From Methanobacterium bryantii (lineage in GTDB: Archaea > Methanobacteriota > Methanobacteria > Methanobacteriales > Methanobacteriaceae), in contig NZ_LMVM01000005.1 in NCBI RefSeq assembly GCF_002287175.1, positions 1 through 54,116 of the forward strand: a stretch of 54,116 nt of DNA. The letters run 5' to 3'. Made by a program: the position numbers and the translations under genes. Positions 1 to 7,794 of this stretch are shown in pieces. Position 1 is the stretch's first letter. The number at the start of each line of letters is the position of its first letter. The notes below the pieces were generated by a model. That model ran no database searches, was not told where the DNA came from, and was given only the letters and a program-made list of their open reading frames with translations.

Positions 1-274
1 CCAGTCTTCACAGAATGATATTATCACACTCCAACCGACGCCTTAAACCATAGTAACTTTATAAGCGTAACAGCCGAAAATTTCTTTTCAAACCAACGCA
101 TACTATACGCGCAAACTATAGATTAACAAACATATTAGAAAATACTGCACAAAATTAGAAAATTCAAACTATCAATACCACCAAATTTAAGGTAAAAGAG
201 AATAAAAATTACATTCTATTTTTTAGGTTAAATCAGATCCCTAAATTTCTACACAATTCAATACTCAGAATCTA

Positions 275-365
275 GATATATAAAATAAGAATTAGATACT
301 GGTGGGGCACTTAGTGCGTTACCTACTGCGATACCTATGGAGAGCCTCTGGCACGGTTGATTATA
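275..365 (+). ncRNA. Candidate small non-coding RNA (GC-rich island)
   Basis: A GC-rich patch stands out in very AT-rich flanks. It is preceded by a TATA-like ATATATAAAATA at about 275-287, roughly the right distance for an archaeal start near 301. From 301 a nested stem can be drawn: GGT pairs with ACC around GCAC-TTA-GTGC. No open reading frame of note covers it. GC islands in AT-rich archaeal genomes often mark structured RNAs, but I recognise no known RNA family. The rest of 1-498 holds nothing I can name. Confidence 0.28.
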
Positions 366-498
366 TCATTTTGGTTTCACTGTGCATGTAAATCAAGTAT
401 ACTTCAAGATAATGAGATTTAGAGAAAGTTAAACTACAGAAAAACTGGCAAATTTAAAAATTAAGATCAATAATATTAACAGGAAACTACGAAGCTTG

Positions 499-888
499 TT
501 AATGTACTCTCCTGATTCCTTTCACTTTATCAAAATCAGAATCAAATGAAACAATAGTATCTGCCCCAACACGCTGCATAATTTCTAAGGAAACAACATC
601 TGCAAAAGAAAGGCTGCCATCATATTGAAGAAAAGTTTCCATAGCCTTGAAACTTAGATCCTTATCTACATAAACCACTTCATGATTATCAATTATATAA
701 TTGTAAAGCAGTGCACCTTTTTTACCGCCACCTAAACTTCCAGCTAGAGTTACGGCCTCTGAAAGTACTAGAACAGATGTTATTTTTTTATTTCCCTTTA
801 TTTCTGGAAAAATTTCAGGAACTCTATTATGCCACTGGTCCCTTTTAATAATAGAAGCAATGAAAAATGAAGAATCTATAAATATCAA
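499..888 (-). CDS. vapC: VapC-like PIN-domain toxin
   Basis: 129 aa, a single PIN domain. The acidic residues expected for the Mg-dependent RNase site are visible: Asp5 in MIFIDSS, a Glu in the SEAV segment near residue 44, an Asp in SFADVV near 96 and a C-terminal Asp in SFDSDFD. PIN toxins cleave tRNA, rRNA or mRNA and are held inactive by a cognate antitoxin. The gene follows the AbrB-type antitoxin gene and overlaps it by 4 bp, the usual antitoxin-toxin coupling. The RNA target cannot be read from sequence. Confidence 0.9.
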   Translation of the reverse strand: MIFIDSSFFIASIIKRDQWHNRVPEIFPEIKGNKKITSVLVLSEAVTLAGSLGGGKKGALLYNYIIDNHEVVYVDKDLSFKAMETFLQYDGSLSFADVVSLEIMQRVGADTIVSFDSDFDKVKGIRRVH

Positions 889-1118
889 TGTTTTTCTCCC
901 CTTTGAACCTTCTTTTTAAGCTCAACAGCATCAGTTTCAGGCCCATCGATCATGCCCAGTATATCTTCAAAGGACACCTTCTTACGGAACCTTACTTCGG
1001 CACCATTTTTTGTGGGTTTCCATTCCAGAACATCCCCCGGGCCAACATCAAATTTTTTCCTTATTTCAGATGGAACCACCGTCTGAAAACCCTTTGAGAT
1101 TTTAGTTTCACTAGTCAT
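885..1118 (-). CDS. vapB: AbrB/SpoVT-type antitoxin
   Basis: 77 aa. The N-terminal half is a swapped-hairpin AbrB/MazE DNA-binding domain (KISKGFQTVVPSEIRKKF, then VGPGDVLEW). The C-terminal tail is charged and probably wraps the PIN toxin. A GGTGATAT ribosome site precedes the ATG. It is the first gene of a two-gene operon with the PIN gene. Three TTTCAAAGTA repeats upstream are the likely autoregulatory sites. Functional pairing is inferred from family and overlap. Confidence 0.88.
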   Translation of the reverse strand: MTSETKISKGFQTVVPSEIRKKFDVGPGDVLEWKPTKNGAEVRFRKKVSFEDILGMIDGPETDAVELKKKVQRGEKH

Positions 1119-1137
1119 GATATCACCACTATTTCAG

Positions 1138-1203
1138 TTTTCAAAGTACACAGCGTACTTAATGAATATATAATCTTCAAAGTATTTATGATTTTCAAAG
1201 TAT
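1138..1203. promoter_or_regulatory. Probable VapB operator: three TTCAAAGTA repeats
   Basis: TTTTCAAAGTA-like repeats occur near 1138, 1172 and 1190, directly upstream of the antitoxin gene. The first is part of a dyad, AAGTACACAGCGTACTT (1144-1160). Position and symmetry fit autoregulation by the AbrB-type antitoxin. A TATA-like AATATATAA lies between them. Confidence 0.55.
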
Positions 1204-1307
1204 TTTTGGAATATATGAAATTAGTACCATTAACATAGTGAAAAAAGTAAATGTTGCACAAAAAACACGACATAAAAGTGCTCAATTAATATTTTGAATC
1301 AGTATTT

Positions 1308-1366
1308 TCTGTTATATAGTTACAGAATATGCAGATACCCCATTATTCTGCACATATGTAACAGAA
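1308..1366. repeat. 59-bp imperfect inverted repeat, copy 1
   Basis: Built from two facing copies of a 19-bp unit close to CTGTTACATATGTGCAGAA. A second, similar copy lies at about 4800-4860. It sits between the VapBC and HEPN/MNT modules in the 346-bp intergenic stretch 1119-1464, which otherwise shows only the VapB operator. Function unknown; a regulator site or mobile-element footprint is possible. Confidence 0.5.
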
Positions 1367-1464
1367 ATTAAATAAAATACAAAAATTAACCATAATGAAA
1401 TTTTATAGAACAATAACCTGAAACACCTGGCAACTTATACTTTCTGGGCCATTGAATTATTCGG

Positions 1465-1809
1465 TTAATATACAGCAGCTCTTTCTGGGAATTTATCCTC
1501 AAGAATTATACCTTCACTTAAGGCTTCTTTTACTATCCCAATTTCCTGTTTTTTCTTTTCGAATTCTTCAGGAGTATACGGTAAAATGTCCACATCTTGA
1601 TTGATAGTCCAAAATAAAAGAACCTGTTCAATTCTTTTAAGGAAATGTACACCCTCAAATTTTTCACTTACAATGATAAAATCGTAGTCGCTTTCTTTCA
1701 GGTATTCATTTCTAGCCCTGCTGCCAAATAGAAGGATTAAGTTCGGGCTAAAATTCTTTTTTAGATTATACAAAAAATCGTTTAGTTCTCTAATTCCTTC
1801 TTGACCCAT
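1465..1809 (-). CDS. MNT-type nucleotidyltransferase (antitoxin of HEPN)
   Basis: 114 aa, minimal nucleotidyltransferase fold. The catalytic signature is LLFGSRARNEY followed by ESDYDFII, i.e. GS-x(n)-DxD, near residues 27-46. In MntA/HepT-type modules this protein AMPylates the HEPN toxin and so silences it. The gene follows the HEPN gene and overlaps its end by 28 bp, so the two are almost certainly translated together. Whether this pair is active is not shown by sequence. Confidence 0.85.
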   Translation of the reverse strand: MGQEGIRELNDFLYNLKKNFSPNLILLFGSRARNEYLKESDYDFIIVSEKFEGVHFLKRIEQVLLFWTINQDVDILPYTPEEFEKKKQEIGIVKEALSEGIILEDKFPERAAVY

Positions 1810-2165
1810 TTTACCACGCCTTTTGCAATTTTTAACCTTTCTTTCGCTATTTCATCATCATAAAGTTCATAAGGAACTCCATGAGCAGCATCTGGATAGC
1901 GGGTTATAACAAAATCAGGACTTAATTTCCGAAGTCCGCTAAAAAATTCATCTGGAATTTTAACACTTTTTCCCAAAAAAAGTAATGAATGAGTCGGACC
2001 TGGAGATTCTTTAACTGTATGAATATAAAGTGCCTTAAGCGCCTTTTCAGTGGCCTGCTGAGATAAAAATGCCACCACATAATACTCTTTTATTTCAAAA
2101 TTTTTAGAAGCACTTTCCAGGTCTTTCAGGGCCTGTTTCCACCAGTTAGAAACTTCTTCTCTCAT
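1782..2165 (-). CDS. HEPN-domain RNase-like toxin
   Basis: 127 aa, all-helical HEPN protein. Near residues 90-96 an Arg-x5-His motif (RYPDAAH) matches the RNase motif of active HEPN proteins. The start 'WWKQALKDLESA' and 'QQATEKALKALY' are typical of the family. An AGAGGT ribosome site precedes the ATG. It is the promoter-proximal gene of the HEPN-MNT pair with the overlapping nucleotidyltransferase at 1465-1809. Probable role: growth arrest by RNA cleavage when uninhibited. Confidence 0.85.
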   Translation of the reverse strand: MREEVSNWWKQALKDLESASKNFEIKEYYVVAFLSQQATEKALKALYIHTVKESPGPTHSLLFLGKSVKIPDEFFSGLRKLSPDFVITRYPDAAHGVPYELYDDEIAKERLKIAKGVVKWVKKELEN

Positions 2166-2308
2166 TTTAAACCTCTAATATTATTTATGGCATCAAAGTA
2201 TTAAAGTTTATGACACTTATTTCAAGGTAATTGATCTTTCTAGGCGCATGAATTTCATGATGCAAAAAATAGAATTGGTATGTCCAAACTGGAATTTCCT
2301 TTACCCGC

Positions 2309-2741
2309 TCAAAGATTCGGCAAAATCGATTTACATTCGGCTAAAAACAATTCTGCACCCTTAATTATAATTAATGCTTCTTCTTTATCTAATTCCAAAA
2401 ATAAACCATAATCCGCCTCTTCTCGATCTTCTTGAGCTCTTGTAAGCAGATCGAAGAGTTCCTTTTTAAATTTCTCTTCCTTTACAAAAAGGAGTCCAAA
2501 TTGCGAAATTAAACCTCTATATGTCCTTGGATAACTATCTTTTTTAGATAACAAAGCCCTAGCTGTCAAAAATTCTTTGAATTTTTGCAGCCCGAAAAAT
2601 CTCTGATTTTTCGACGGCTGCGAAAAACATCGCATAATATGCTCTGCTTACAGCATCACCATAGAAGCCACTCTCAAAAAGAGTTTTAGCTGCCAGAAGC
2701 TTCTCATCTGAATTTTTTACCAAAAGTTTTACATCATCCAA
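2309..2741 (-). pseudogene. HEPN-domain gene broken by a 55-bp double-hairpin insertion
   Basis: Two frames together encode one HEPN protein. The first runs from a TTG start at 2739-2741, preceded by AAGGTG, to about residue 40 (AYYAMFFAA). The second resumes at ARALLSKKDSYPRTYRG and runs to the end. Between them lies a 55-bp double-hairpin repeat (2562-2616). Removing it in silico joins the frames exactly (GCAGCTAGGGCT reads A-A-R-A) and gives a normal 125-aa HEPN protein. The usual KTHRG His is Tyr here. The gene overlaps the end of the intact MNT gene at 2734-3045 by 8 bp, so the antitoxin survives while the toxin is disrupted. Confidence 0.8.
2562..2616. repeat. Double-hairpin repeat element inserted in a HEPN gene
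   Basis: Two perfect hairpins sit side by side. One is CAAAAATTC-TTT-GAATTTTTG and the other CGAAAAATC-TCT-GATTTTTCG. They are joined by a short GC linker. The tetranucleotide CAGC (minus strand) occurs at both edges, as expected for a small target duplication. The element is 55 bp (1 mod 3), so it shifts the frame. On the coding strand it lies just before TAGG, the same context as the 41491 copy. Confidence 0.8.
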
Positions 2742-3045
2742 GTACCACACCTTCTCTTTTGATATTGGAGATAAAATGAGTGTTTTCCAGGTTTTCATAT
2801 TCTTCTTTTGAAATGACCTTGGCAGAAATGTAAACTCCAAACTTAAGCAGTGTATCACTGACTTTTCTCATGAGTTTATCCTTAGTTTCCCGCTTTTTAC
2901 CCGAAACTATGAGAAGATCAATATCCGACTCTTCTGTATCTTCTCCACGAGCCACAGAACCAAATAATATTATCTTATCTATTTCAGGATAATCTATAGA
3001 CTTTGAGAATTCTTCTGCTATTTGTTTTCGGTTCATTTCAATCAT
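2734..3045 (-). CDS. MNT-type nucleotidyltransferase
   Basis: 103 aa. The catalytic motif is ILFGSVARGE followed by ESDIDLLIV (GS-x10-DxD, about residues 28-44). The family is the minimal nucleotidyltransferase antitoxin of HEPN toxins. The next gene downstream is the interrupted HEPN gene, overlapping by 8 bp, so this antitoxin probably no longer has a functional local partner. ATG at 3045 has no strong ribosome site; an internal ATG four codons in is an alternative start. Confidence 0.85.
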   Translation of the reverse strand: MIEMNRKQIAEEFSKSIDYPEIDKIILFGSVARGEDTEESDIDLLIVSGKKRETKDKLMRKVSDTLLKFGVYISAKVISKEEYENLENTHFISNIKREGVVLG

Positions 3046-3288
3046 TTAATTATATGTGTGAGAATTATTAAAATCTTGCTATATTATAGGGTCTAAAAAA
3101 TTTAATTGAAATTACAAAGATAACTGTTATATCAATAAAACAGAAAGGGCTCATGAAGCGATCTGTTTTATTAATAAAATAAAAGATATAAAAATTTAGA
3201 GAAAACTCAAATTAGTTGATTTAATTTCCCAAAATCTAGCACAATAGAGTATTTAATGTAATATATAAAAAAAGAGTGAAAAAAGGGT

Positions 3289-3693
3289 TCATCTGAACCT
3301 TTTAAGCAGGCTGTCAGCCTCTTTCAAGAGACCTTTACCCGCAGTTGTAGCTTCTTTAAGGATTTTATCCACCTCGTCCTCAGGTTTCTTTTTCCCTGAA
3401 ACTTGCGGCTTAATAGGAGTTCCGCACTCTTTGCAGAATTTAGTGCCGGCTGGGAACTTTTTACGGCATTTAGGGCAGACAGCTTCTTTTGGTGCGGTTT
3501 CAATTTTAGGTTTAGCCCTTGGCTCGGCCCCGACCTTTGTACCGCACTCCATGCAAAATTTGGTGCCTTCAGGCAGTTCTGCAGAACAGCTCGGGCATTT
3601 CAGCGCTTCCTGTTCCATTTTACCACCGCATTCCGTACAAAACTTAACATTTTCTGCAACTTGAGCGCCGCAGTTTGAACATTCTTTTGTCAC
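3289..3693 (-). CDS. Triple zinc-ribbon protein
   Basis: 134 aa. Three double-CxxC zinc ribbons in a row (CSNCG/CTECG near 5-22, CPSCS/CMECG near 33-51, CPKCR/CKECG near 73-91) are followed by a Lys/Glu-rich helical tail with no membrane segment. Such proteins are abundant in methanogens and usually act as nucleic-acid or protein-interaction modules; no specific role is known to me. It stands alone. A decayed second copy of its ends lies at 4445-4610. Confidence 0.75.
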   Translation of the reverse strand: MTKECSNCGAQVAENVKFCTECGGKMEQEALKCPSCSAELPEGTKFCMECGTKVGAEPRAKPKIETAPKEAVCPKCRKKFPAGTKFCKECGTPIKPQVSGKKKPEDEVDKILKEATTAGKGLLKEADSLLKRFR

Positions 3694-3910
3694 TATACAA
3701 CCTCCACAGTGTAAAGATACTTAATTTGATATTTAAATTGAAAATTTGTTTGAATAGTGGTTTGTTAAGTATACATTATTATGGTTTATGGTTATAGATC
3801 GAATACACAGGGGCTGGAATGTTAGATGAAGAAAGTTTGAATCGAACTGATAAAAATACATAAATCAAATTAAACAGTTTTATTATTATCACAAGGCGAG
3901 GACTAACTAC

Positions 3911-4339
3911 ATGATACATATAACACTTGAAAGAAAAATAACCGGAAGCGAACTAATTAAAGATTTTGAATATGAATATAAATCGCTTGAAAACCTTAAA
4001 AAACTGCTTGAGGAAGATCCAGAAAACGTACTTCTTCAATTAAACCTTGATGACTGGAAATACCATTTAAACCATCCAGATGCTGAAGTTAAAGATGAAA
4101 GAAGGATATTAACCCATGAAATGCCCATAGATGACCTTGAATTAATACTGATGGACCATATAAAAAATAAAAATCCAAAATCAGTAGAAGAACTCGCTGA
4201 AATGGTACATGAAGATGTTAAAAAAGTTCATTCAAAACTTGAAGGGCTGGAAGAAGCAGGGTTCATAATACTGCACAGAGAACAAAAAGATAATGTGACA
4301 CCTGCTTTGAGGTACAACAGCATAAAAATTACAATATAG
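3911..4339 (+). CDS. HVO_A0114-like winged-helix DNA-binding protein
   Basis: 142 aa. The N-terminal third is helical and acidic. The C-terminal half (about 75-142) is a winged helix: PKSVEELAEMVHEDVKKVHS, then LEGLEEAGFIIL and a basic wing. This matches the HVO_A0114 family of putative archaeal DNA-binding proteins, often the regulator or antitoxin half of small modules. ATG follows GGCGAGGA. No toxin partner is adjacent, so it may be orphaned. The target is unknown. Confidence 0.65.
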   Translation: MIHITLERKITGSELIKDFEYEYKSLENLKKLLEEDPENVLLQLNLDDWKYHLNHPDAEVKDERRILTHEMPIDDLELILMDHIKNKNPKSVEELAEMVHEDVKKVHSKLEGLEEAGFIILHREQKDNVTPALRYNSIKITI

Positions 4340-4444
4340 ATTTATGATGACACCACTTGAGCTTTTACAGTGGATTCATCTTTTTTAAACTCTTTTAGAA
4401 TAATTCCTTGTTCAATTTGATGCCAGTCACTTGCATCGTGCCCC

Positions 4445-4610
4445 CATTACTTAAAAAAGTTCATCTAAACCTTTTAATTATCTTTCTCATTTAGAATGCT
4501 TCCACGACTTGAGATCTACCATTTAAGCATTTTCTTGTCACCATACAATGTGGGATAAAAAGAAAATTTATTCGGATACTGGTTGGTAATTATACTTTGT
4601 TATGGTTTGT
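4445..4610 (-). pseudogene. Decayed internal-deletion copy of the zinc-ribbon gene
   Basis: The sequence around 4456-4482 (TTCATCTAAACCTTTTAA) matches the 3' end of the zinc-ribbon gene at 3289. The stretch from TTGTCACCATACAA to TATGGTTTGTGATTATGGAT (about 4530-4617) matches that gene's start and upstream region. The body is missing. I read this as a duplicate reduced to its ends. It accounts for part of the 4340-4937 gene-free stretch; the rest is AT-rich with the repeats listed next. Confidence 0.45.
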
Positions 4611-4797
4611 GATTATGGATGGGAAAGATTGGGAAATAAGAAGATTTGGGCTTTGAAGTTTTGAAAAGAATTGAAAATTATTTAACCCCACGTAACTAAA
4701 TAATTTAAAACAATGGGTTTTATAAACTCACCATAGATTTAATTTCTTTTTGGCAAACAAGTGAATTTCACAGAGAATAATTTTTTGCATTTCAATG

Positions 4798-4924
4798 TTT
4801 TATGTTATACAGTAACAGAATATGCAGGTATCACACTATTCTGTACTTATGTAACAGAATTATTTTTACAGTTATGTATTAACAGAAAAATAAATATACC
4901 ACCAATTCTGTACATGTATAACAG
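4798..4924. repeat. Copies of the 19-bp CTGTTA unit upstream of the HEPN gene
   Basis: The inverted pair at about 4800-4858 (GTAACAGAATATGCAG facing ATTCTGTACTTATGTAACAG) resembles that at 1308-1366. A further unit, TTCTGTACATGTATAACAGG, lies at about 4905-4924 and runs into the GGAG ribosome site of the 4938 gene. Repetition directly before a HEPN/MNT operon suggests operator sites, but the 1308 copy lies downstream of its neighbouring HEPN/MNT pair. Confidence 0.5.
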
Positions 4925-4937
4925 GAGATGTTTCTAT

Positions 4938-5282
4938 ATGAACGCAGAATCTCACCTTAAACGAGGTAAAGAAATCAGGAAAAGTATAGATCTACTCAAA
5001 TCAGATAAAGATCACACAAGTTCCATAGTAGAGCTGACGTACGGATGTTCAATGCATTATATTGCTTACGGATGCGAAACAAGATTCGGTGCACATAAAG
5101 ACATACATACCGGACTTCAGAGATTTTTAAGAGAAAGAGATGAAGAAGAAATAGCAATTGCATTTGGTAGATTAGAAACAATCAGGCACGGCCGGTGGTA
5201 TGGCGGTAAAGGCAACGGCGAAACAGTTGATGAAGTTCTTAAAATACTAAACCAGATTATAAGGTGGGCCAATGAAGATTAA
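4938..5282 (+). CDS. Small HEPN-like protein paired with a nucleotidyltransferase
   Basis: 114 aa from ATG 4938, chosen because GGAG lies 11 bases upstream; the open frame upstream of it is repeat DNA. The protein is helical. Its C-terminal half carries RLETIRHGRWYGGKGNGE followed by a helix ending in RWANED. It is immediately upstream of, and overlaps by 11 bp, an MNT-domain gene, and the size fits a HEPN toxin. I assign HEPN-like from context and helical pattern; the usual R-x4-6-H spacing is not clearly present. Confidence 0.6.
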   Translation: MNAESHLKRGKEIRKSIDLLKSDKDHTSSIVELTYGCSMHYIAYGCETRFGAHKDIHTGLQRFLRERDEEEIAIAFGRLETIRHGRWYGGKGNGETVDEVLKILNQIIRWANED

Positions 5283-5892
5283 AGATGCTGCTTTTGAACT
5301 GGGGCAAAGTTTAAAAGATATACCTGGCATTGAGGCAGTTATCCTTTTTGGATCCGCTGCAAAGGACGAAATGCACAAAAAAAGTGATATCGATATTTTT
5401 TTAATGTTTAATTCTAAGGGCAGGAATCCAGAAATTGGGGAAGAGGGACAGGAAGTCCAGAAAATTGCAGTTAAAATTGAGGACAAATACCGGCTTAAAA
5501 ATCCTTTTTCATTCGTATTCTTTAACCGAAGCGAAGTAATAGACTCCGATTTTCTGTGGGAAGTTGTTAAAGACGGAACTGTACTGCACTGCAAGCCGGA
5601 ACTTATTTTAGGCCAGAAAGAGTTCTTAAAACCAGCAGCTTTTATCTCATACACCTACGGAGATATACCTCAAAAGGATAAAATGTTTGTTAAAAGGCAG
5701 TTATACGGCTATAAAGTCAAAACAACTCATAAAAACAAGGAATACATCAGTGAACGGGAAGGAATTGTTTCTAAATACGGGAAAAAGATCGGAAGAGCAG
5801 CTTTCATCATTGAAGCTAAAAAAACAGATGAAATACTGGAATTGTTTGATGAAAAACGTGTGAAATACAGTCTGACTAAAATATGGATATGA
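5272..5892 (+). CDS. MNT-type nucleotidyltransferase with C-terminal extension
   Basis: 206 aa, nearly twice the length of the other MNT proteins here. The N-terminal 100 residues form the nucleotidyltransferase domain, with VILFGSAAKDE and KKSDIDIFLMF (GS...DxD). The C-terminal half (about 120-206) is basic (FVKRQLYGYKVKTTHKNK), of unknown fold and possibly nucleic-acid binding. Translational coupling to the upstream HEPN-like gene is suggested by the 11-bp overlap. Probable role: toxin silencing by nucleotide transfer. Confidence 0.8.
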   Translation: MKIKDAAFELGQSLKDIPGIEAVILFGSAAKDEMHKKSDIDIFLMFNSKGRNPEIGEEGQEVQKIAVKIEDKYRLKNPFSFVFFNRSEVIDSDFLWEVVKDGTVLHCKPELILGQKEFLKPAAFISYTYGDIPQKDKMFVKRQLYGYKVKTTHKNKEYISEREGIVSKYGKKIGRAAFIIEAKKTDEILELFDEKRVKYSLTKIWI

Positions 5893-5925
5893 CAGAGAAT
5901 ATACGAATTTCCCATATAATCCATT

Positions 5926-6336
5926 TTAGCTACTTTTTGCATAGGAAACGAAATTTTTACCACAAGCATTGCAATGGAAGAAATAGTACCAGTAACTACC
6001 CTCCGTTTTTGTTCCCACATCACCAGTATCTTTTGAACCACAAAATGGACATATTGGCCATGATTCGCCCACATATTTCAGTTCTTTATTTATAATTGTA
6101 TAATACTGGCCTTTGAATAATTTTTCACCATTATGGGCCTGATTTTTTGTATGGTTTTGAACTGTGGTATTTGACTGTTTATCTATTGTATTTGACGTAT
6201 TTTGTATTGACTGGTTTCCTATCGAATTATTTGGAGTATTAGCCCAATTTTTCTCTATCAACATTCCCGTAGTTAATCCAATTCCTGCAACAAGGAAAAT
6301 ACAGATGATAATTAAAATTTTAACTGTTCTATCCAT
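5926..6336 (-). CDS. Membrane-anchored exported zinc-ribbon protein
   Basis: 136 aa. One N-terminal membrane segment (about 6-28, ILIIICIFLVAGIGL) has short cytoplasmic basic residues before it. A Ser/Thr/Asn/Gln-rich linker follows, then a C-terminal zinc ribbon CPFCG...CNACG (about 96-127), predicted outside the cell. The membrane segment is nearly the same as in the genes at 7084, 7795 and 8251, so these are paralogues by anchor with different outer domains. Role unknown; possibly cell-envelope. Confidence 0.65.
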   Translation of the reverse strand: MDRTVKILIIICIFLVAGIGLTTGMLIEKNWANTPNNSIGNQSIQNTSNTIDKQSNTTVQNHTKNQAHNGEKLFKGQYYTIINKELKYVGESWPICPFCGSKDTGDVGTKTEGSYWYYFFHCNACGKNFVSYAKSS

Positions 6337-6359
6337 ACAACCATCTTCTTTTTAATATT

Positions 6360-7070
6360 TTATAGTTTTAGATTATCAACAGCTGAAACAAATTCATCAG
6401 CATGCTCTTTAGTAAAAGCATATGAGTCATTGACATATGTTTCATACAACACGGCAGGGATCCCTGCATTTATTAAAGGAATTGTAACATACTGAGGGCT
6501 TGTCTGCGGAGAAGGATTATAATAGACCATCCACGGTATTTTATTTTTAATCATGAGTGCAATTGATTTTGATCTTTTTTCCTCTTGAGGGGCAAAAATA
6601 AATCTTTTCTCCAGATAATGCCCTTCATTAGAATGAATATCAATAGCTAACTGGAAATTCTGGCTCTTAATGTCAGGAACCACATACTGGTTAGCCAGTA
6701 ATTGACCGTTCATCCTGCCCTTATCGTAATCAGCCGCATCTTTTGTAACATTGATTTTGTAGATATAATAACAGTAATGCAATGATTTATTCTGGGTTTT
6801 GATTGCGTCTATGGCCGCTTTGTGAGATTTAGATTCTAATGGATGGACTCCAGTGATATATGCAATTTTAACTGGAGAACTTACATTGCCGTAAGGCCCT
6901 TCTTTTACAACATAGCCGCGTTCATTACTCCCTAAACTATAACTACCTCCTGCAGAAGTGGTTAAAATTGAAGTATTGTTATTCTTAAGATAACTTGAAG
7001 AGATAACAAAACTTACTGCAAATACAACTACTAATAGGACTGTAATGCCTATTATTCCTTTTTTATTCAT
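6360..7070 (-). CDS. Membrane-anchored M14-like metallopeptidase (carboxypeptidase/aspartoacylase fold)
   Basis: 236 aa from ATG 7068-7070, chosen because GTGAT precedes it; a longer frame from 7097 overlaps the upstream gene. Residues about 5-24 form a signal anchor. Outside it, GVHPLES gives an H-x-x-E zinc pair, IDIHSNEG the third ligand His, and VLYETY a Glu where M14 enzymes have the catalytic base. KGRMNGQ may supply the Arg. These are the landmarks of the M14/succinylglutamate-desuccinylase fold. Substrate is unknown; a peptide of the pseudomurein wall is an attractive guess. Membership is inferred by motif only. Confidence 0.6.
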   Translation of the reverse strand: MNKKGIIGITVLLVVVFAVSFVISSSYLKNNNTSILTTSAGGSYSLGSNERGYVVKEGPYGNVSSPVKIAYITGVHPLESKSHKAAIDAIKTQNKSLHYCYYIYKINVTKDAADYDKGRMNGQLLANQYVVPDIKSQNFQLAIDIHSNEGHYLEKRFIFAPQEEKRSKSIALMIKNKIPWMVYYNPSPQTSPQYVTIPLINAGIPAVLYETYVNDSYAFTKEHADEFVSAVDNLKL

Positions 7071-7083
7071 TGAAATCACTTGA

Positions 7084-7749
7084 TTATACAGAAACACTCG
7101 CAGGCAATTTTCCTGTGTCTTTGTATTCTGTTAAGACTTTTGCAAATGCTTTGAGTGTTACATCTGGTGAAAGATCGGGAGATCCTGAAAAATCTATACC
7201 CGTATGATTAGGTGCCTGGCCATTAGCATCCATCCATTTATAAGTCCTGCCAGCCATATCCACATATTCAAACTTAGTTATAAACGCACTGTTTAAAACC
7301 CCTCCAGGATCACTGGCATCTCCAAACTTCTCAATAGATATATTTCCACTTTTTCCCTGGTTTAACATCACAATAGCCTTTGATAGAATGTAAAGACACT
7401 GATTTTTATCTAAAGTGATACCTTTATACTGCACAGTTGCAATAGTTTCACCTGAGTTATATATTTCAGCAGCTAAATTAGGAGTTTCAGACAGTGGAAA
7501 CCCGGTACTTTCAGAAATTACGTTATTTTGTACCTGTGATGAATTAGAAGTTCCTGAATTATTGTAAAATACATATCCTGCAGCTATTCCAAGTCCTGCA
7601 ACCAGAATTACACATATTACAATAAGATATTTAACAGACGGATTTGTATGTTCTTCACCTGTTTTCGTATTTTTTTTAATGAGAGTTCCACATTTTTCAC
7701 AGTATTTAGCGTCTGCATCGTTATTTGATCCACATTTTGGACAATACAC
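7084..7749 (-). CDS. Zinc ribbon / one-TM protein with extracellular wall-binding-like domain
   Basis: 221 aa. The N-terminal zinc ribbon MYCPKCGSNN...YCEKCG (about 1-22) faces the cytoplasm, the membrane segment spans about 42-64, and the rest lies outside. The outer part has YKGITLDKNQCLYILSK and ends with FAKVLTEYKDTGKLP. This pattern recalls the pseudomurein-binding repeats of Methanobacteriales, though I cannot confirm it. It is first of a pair with the M14-like gene downstream (stop and possible start overlap), so the two may be co-transcribed. Confidence 0.6.
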   Translation of the reverse strand: MYCPKCGSNNDADAKYCEKCGTLIKKNTKTGEEHTNPSVKYLIVICVILVAGLGIAAGYVFYNNSGTSNSSQVQNNVISESTGFPLSETPNLAAEIYNSGETIATVQYKGITLDKNQCLYILSKAIVMLNQGKSGNISIEKFGDASDPGGVLNSAFITKFEYVDMAGRTYKWMDANGQAPNHTGIDFSGSPDLSPDVTLKAFAKVLTEYKDTGKLPASVSV

Positions 7750-7794
7750 TTTTAAATCTCCTTAACTATAATTCATTTTTTGTTCAGTGCTAAT

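Noticed and set aside
1..274. End of a truncated gene at the left border
   Set aside because: Short open stretches exist in two frames but end within 50 bases and show no recognisable pattern.
3403..3678. Plus-strand open frame across the zinc-ribbon gene
   Set aside because: It mirrors the Cys-rich coding strand and has no family features; the minus-strand frame has regular CxxC pairs.
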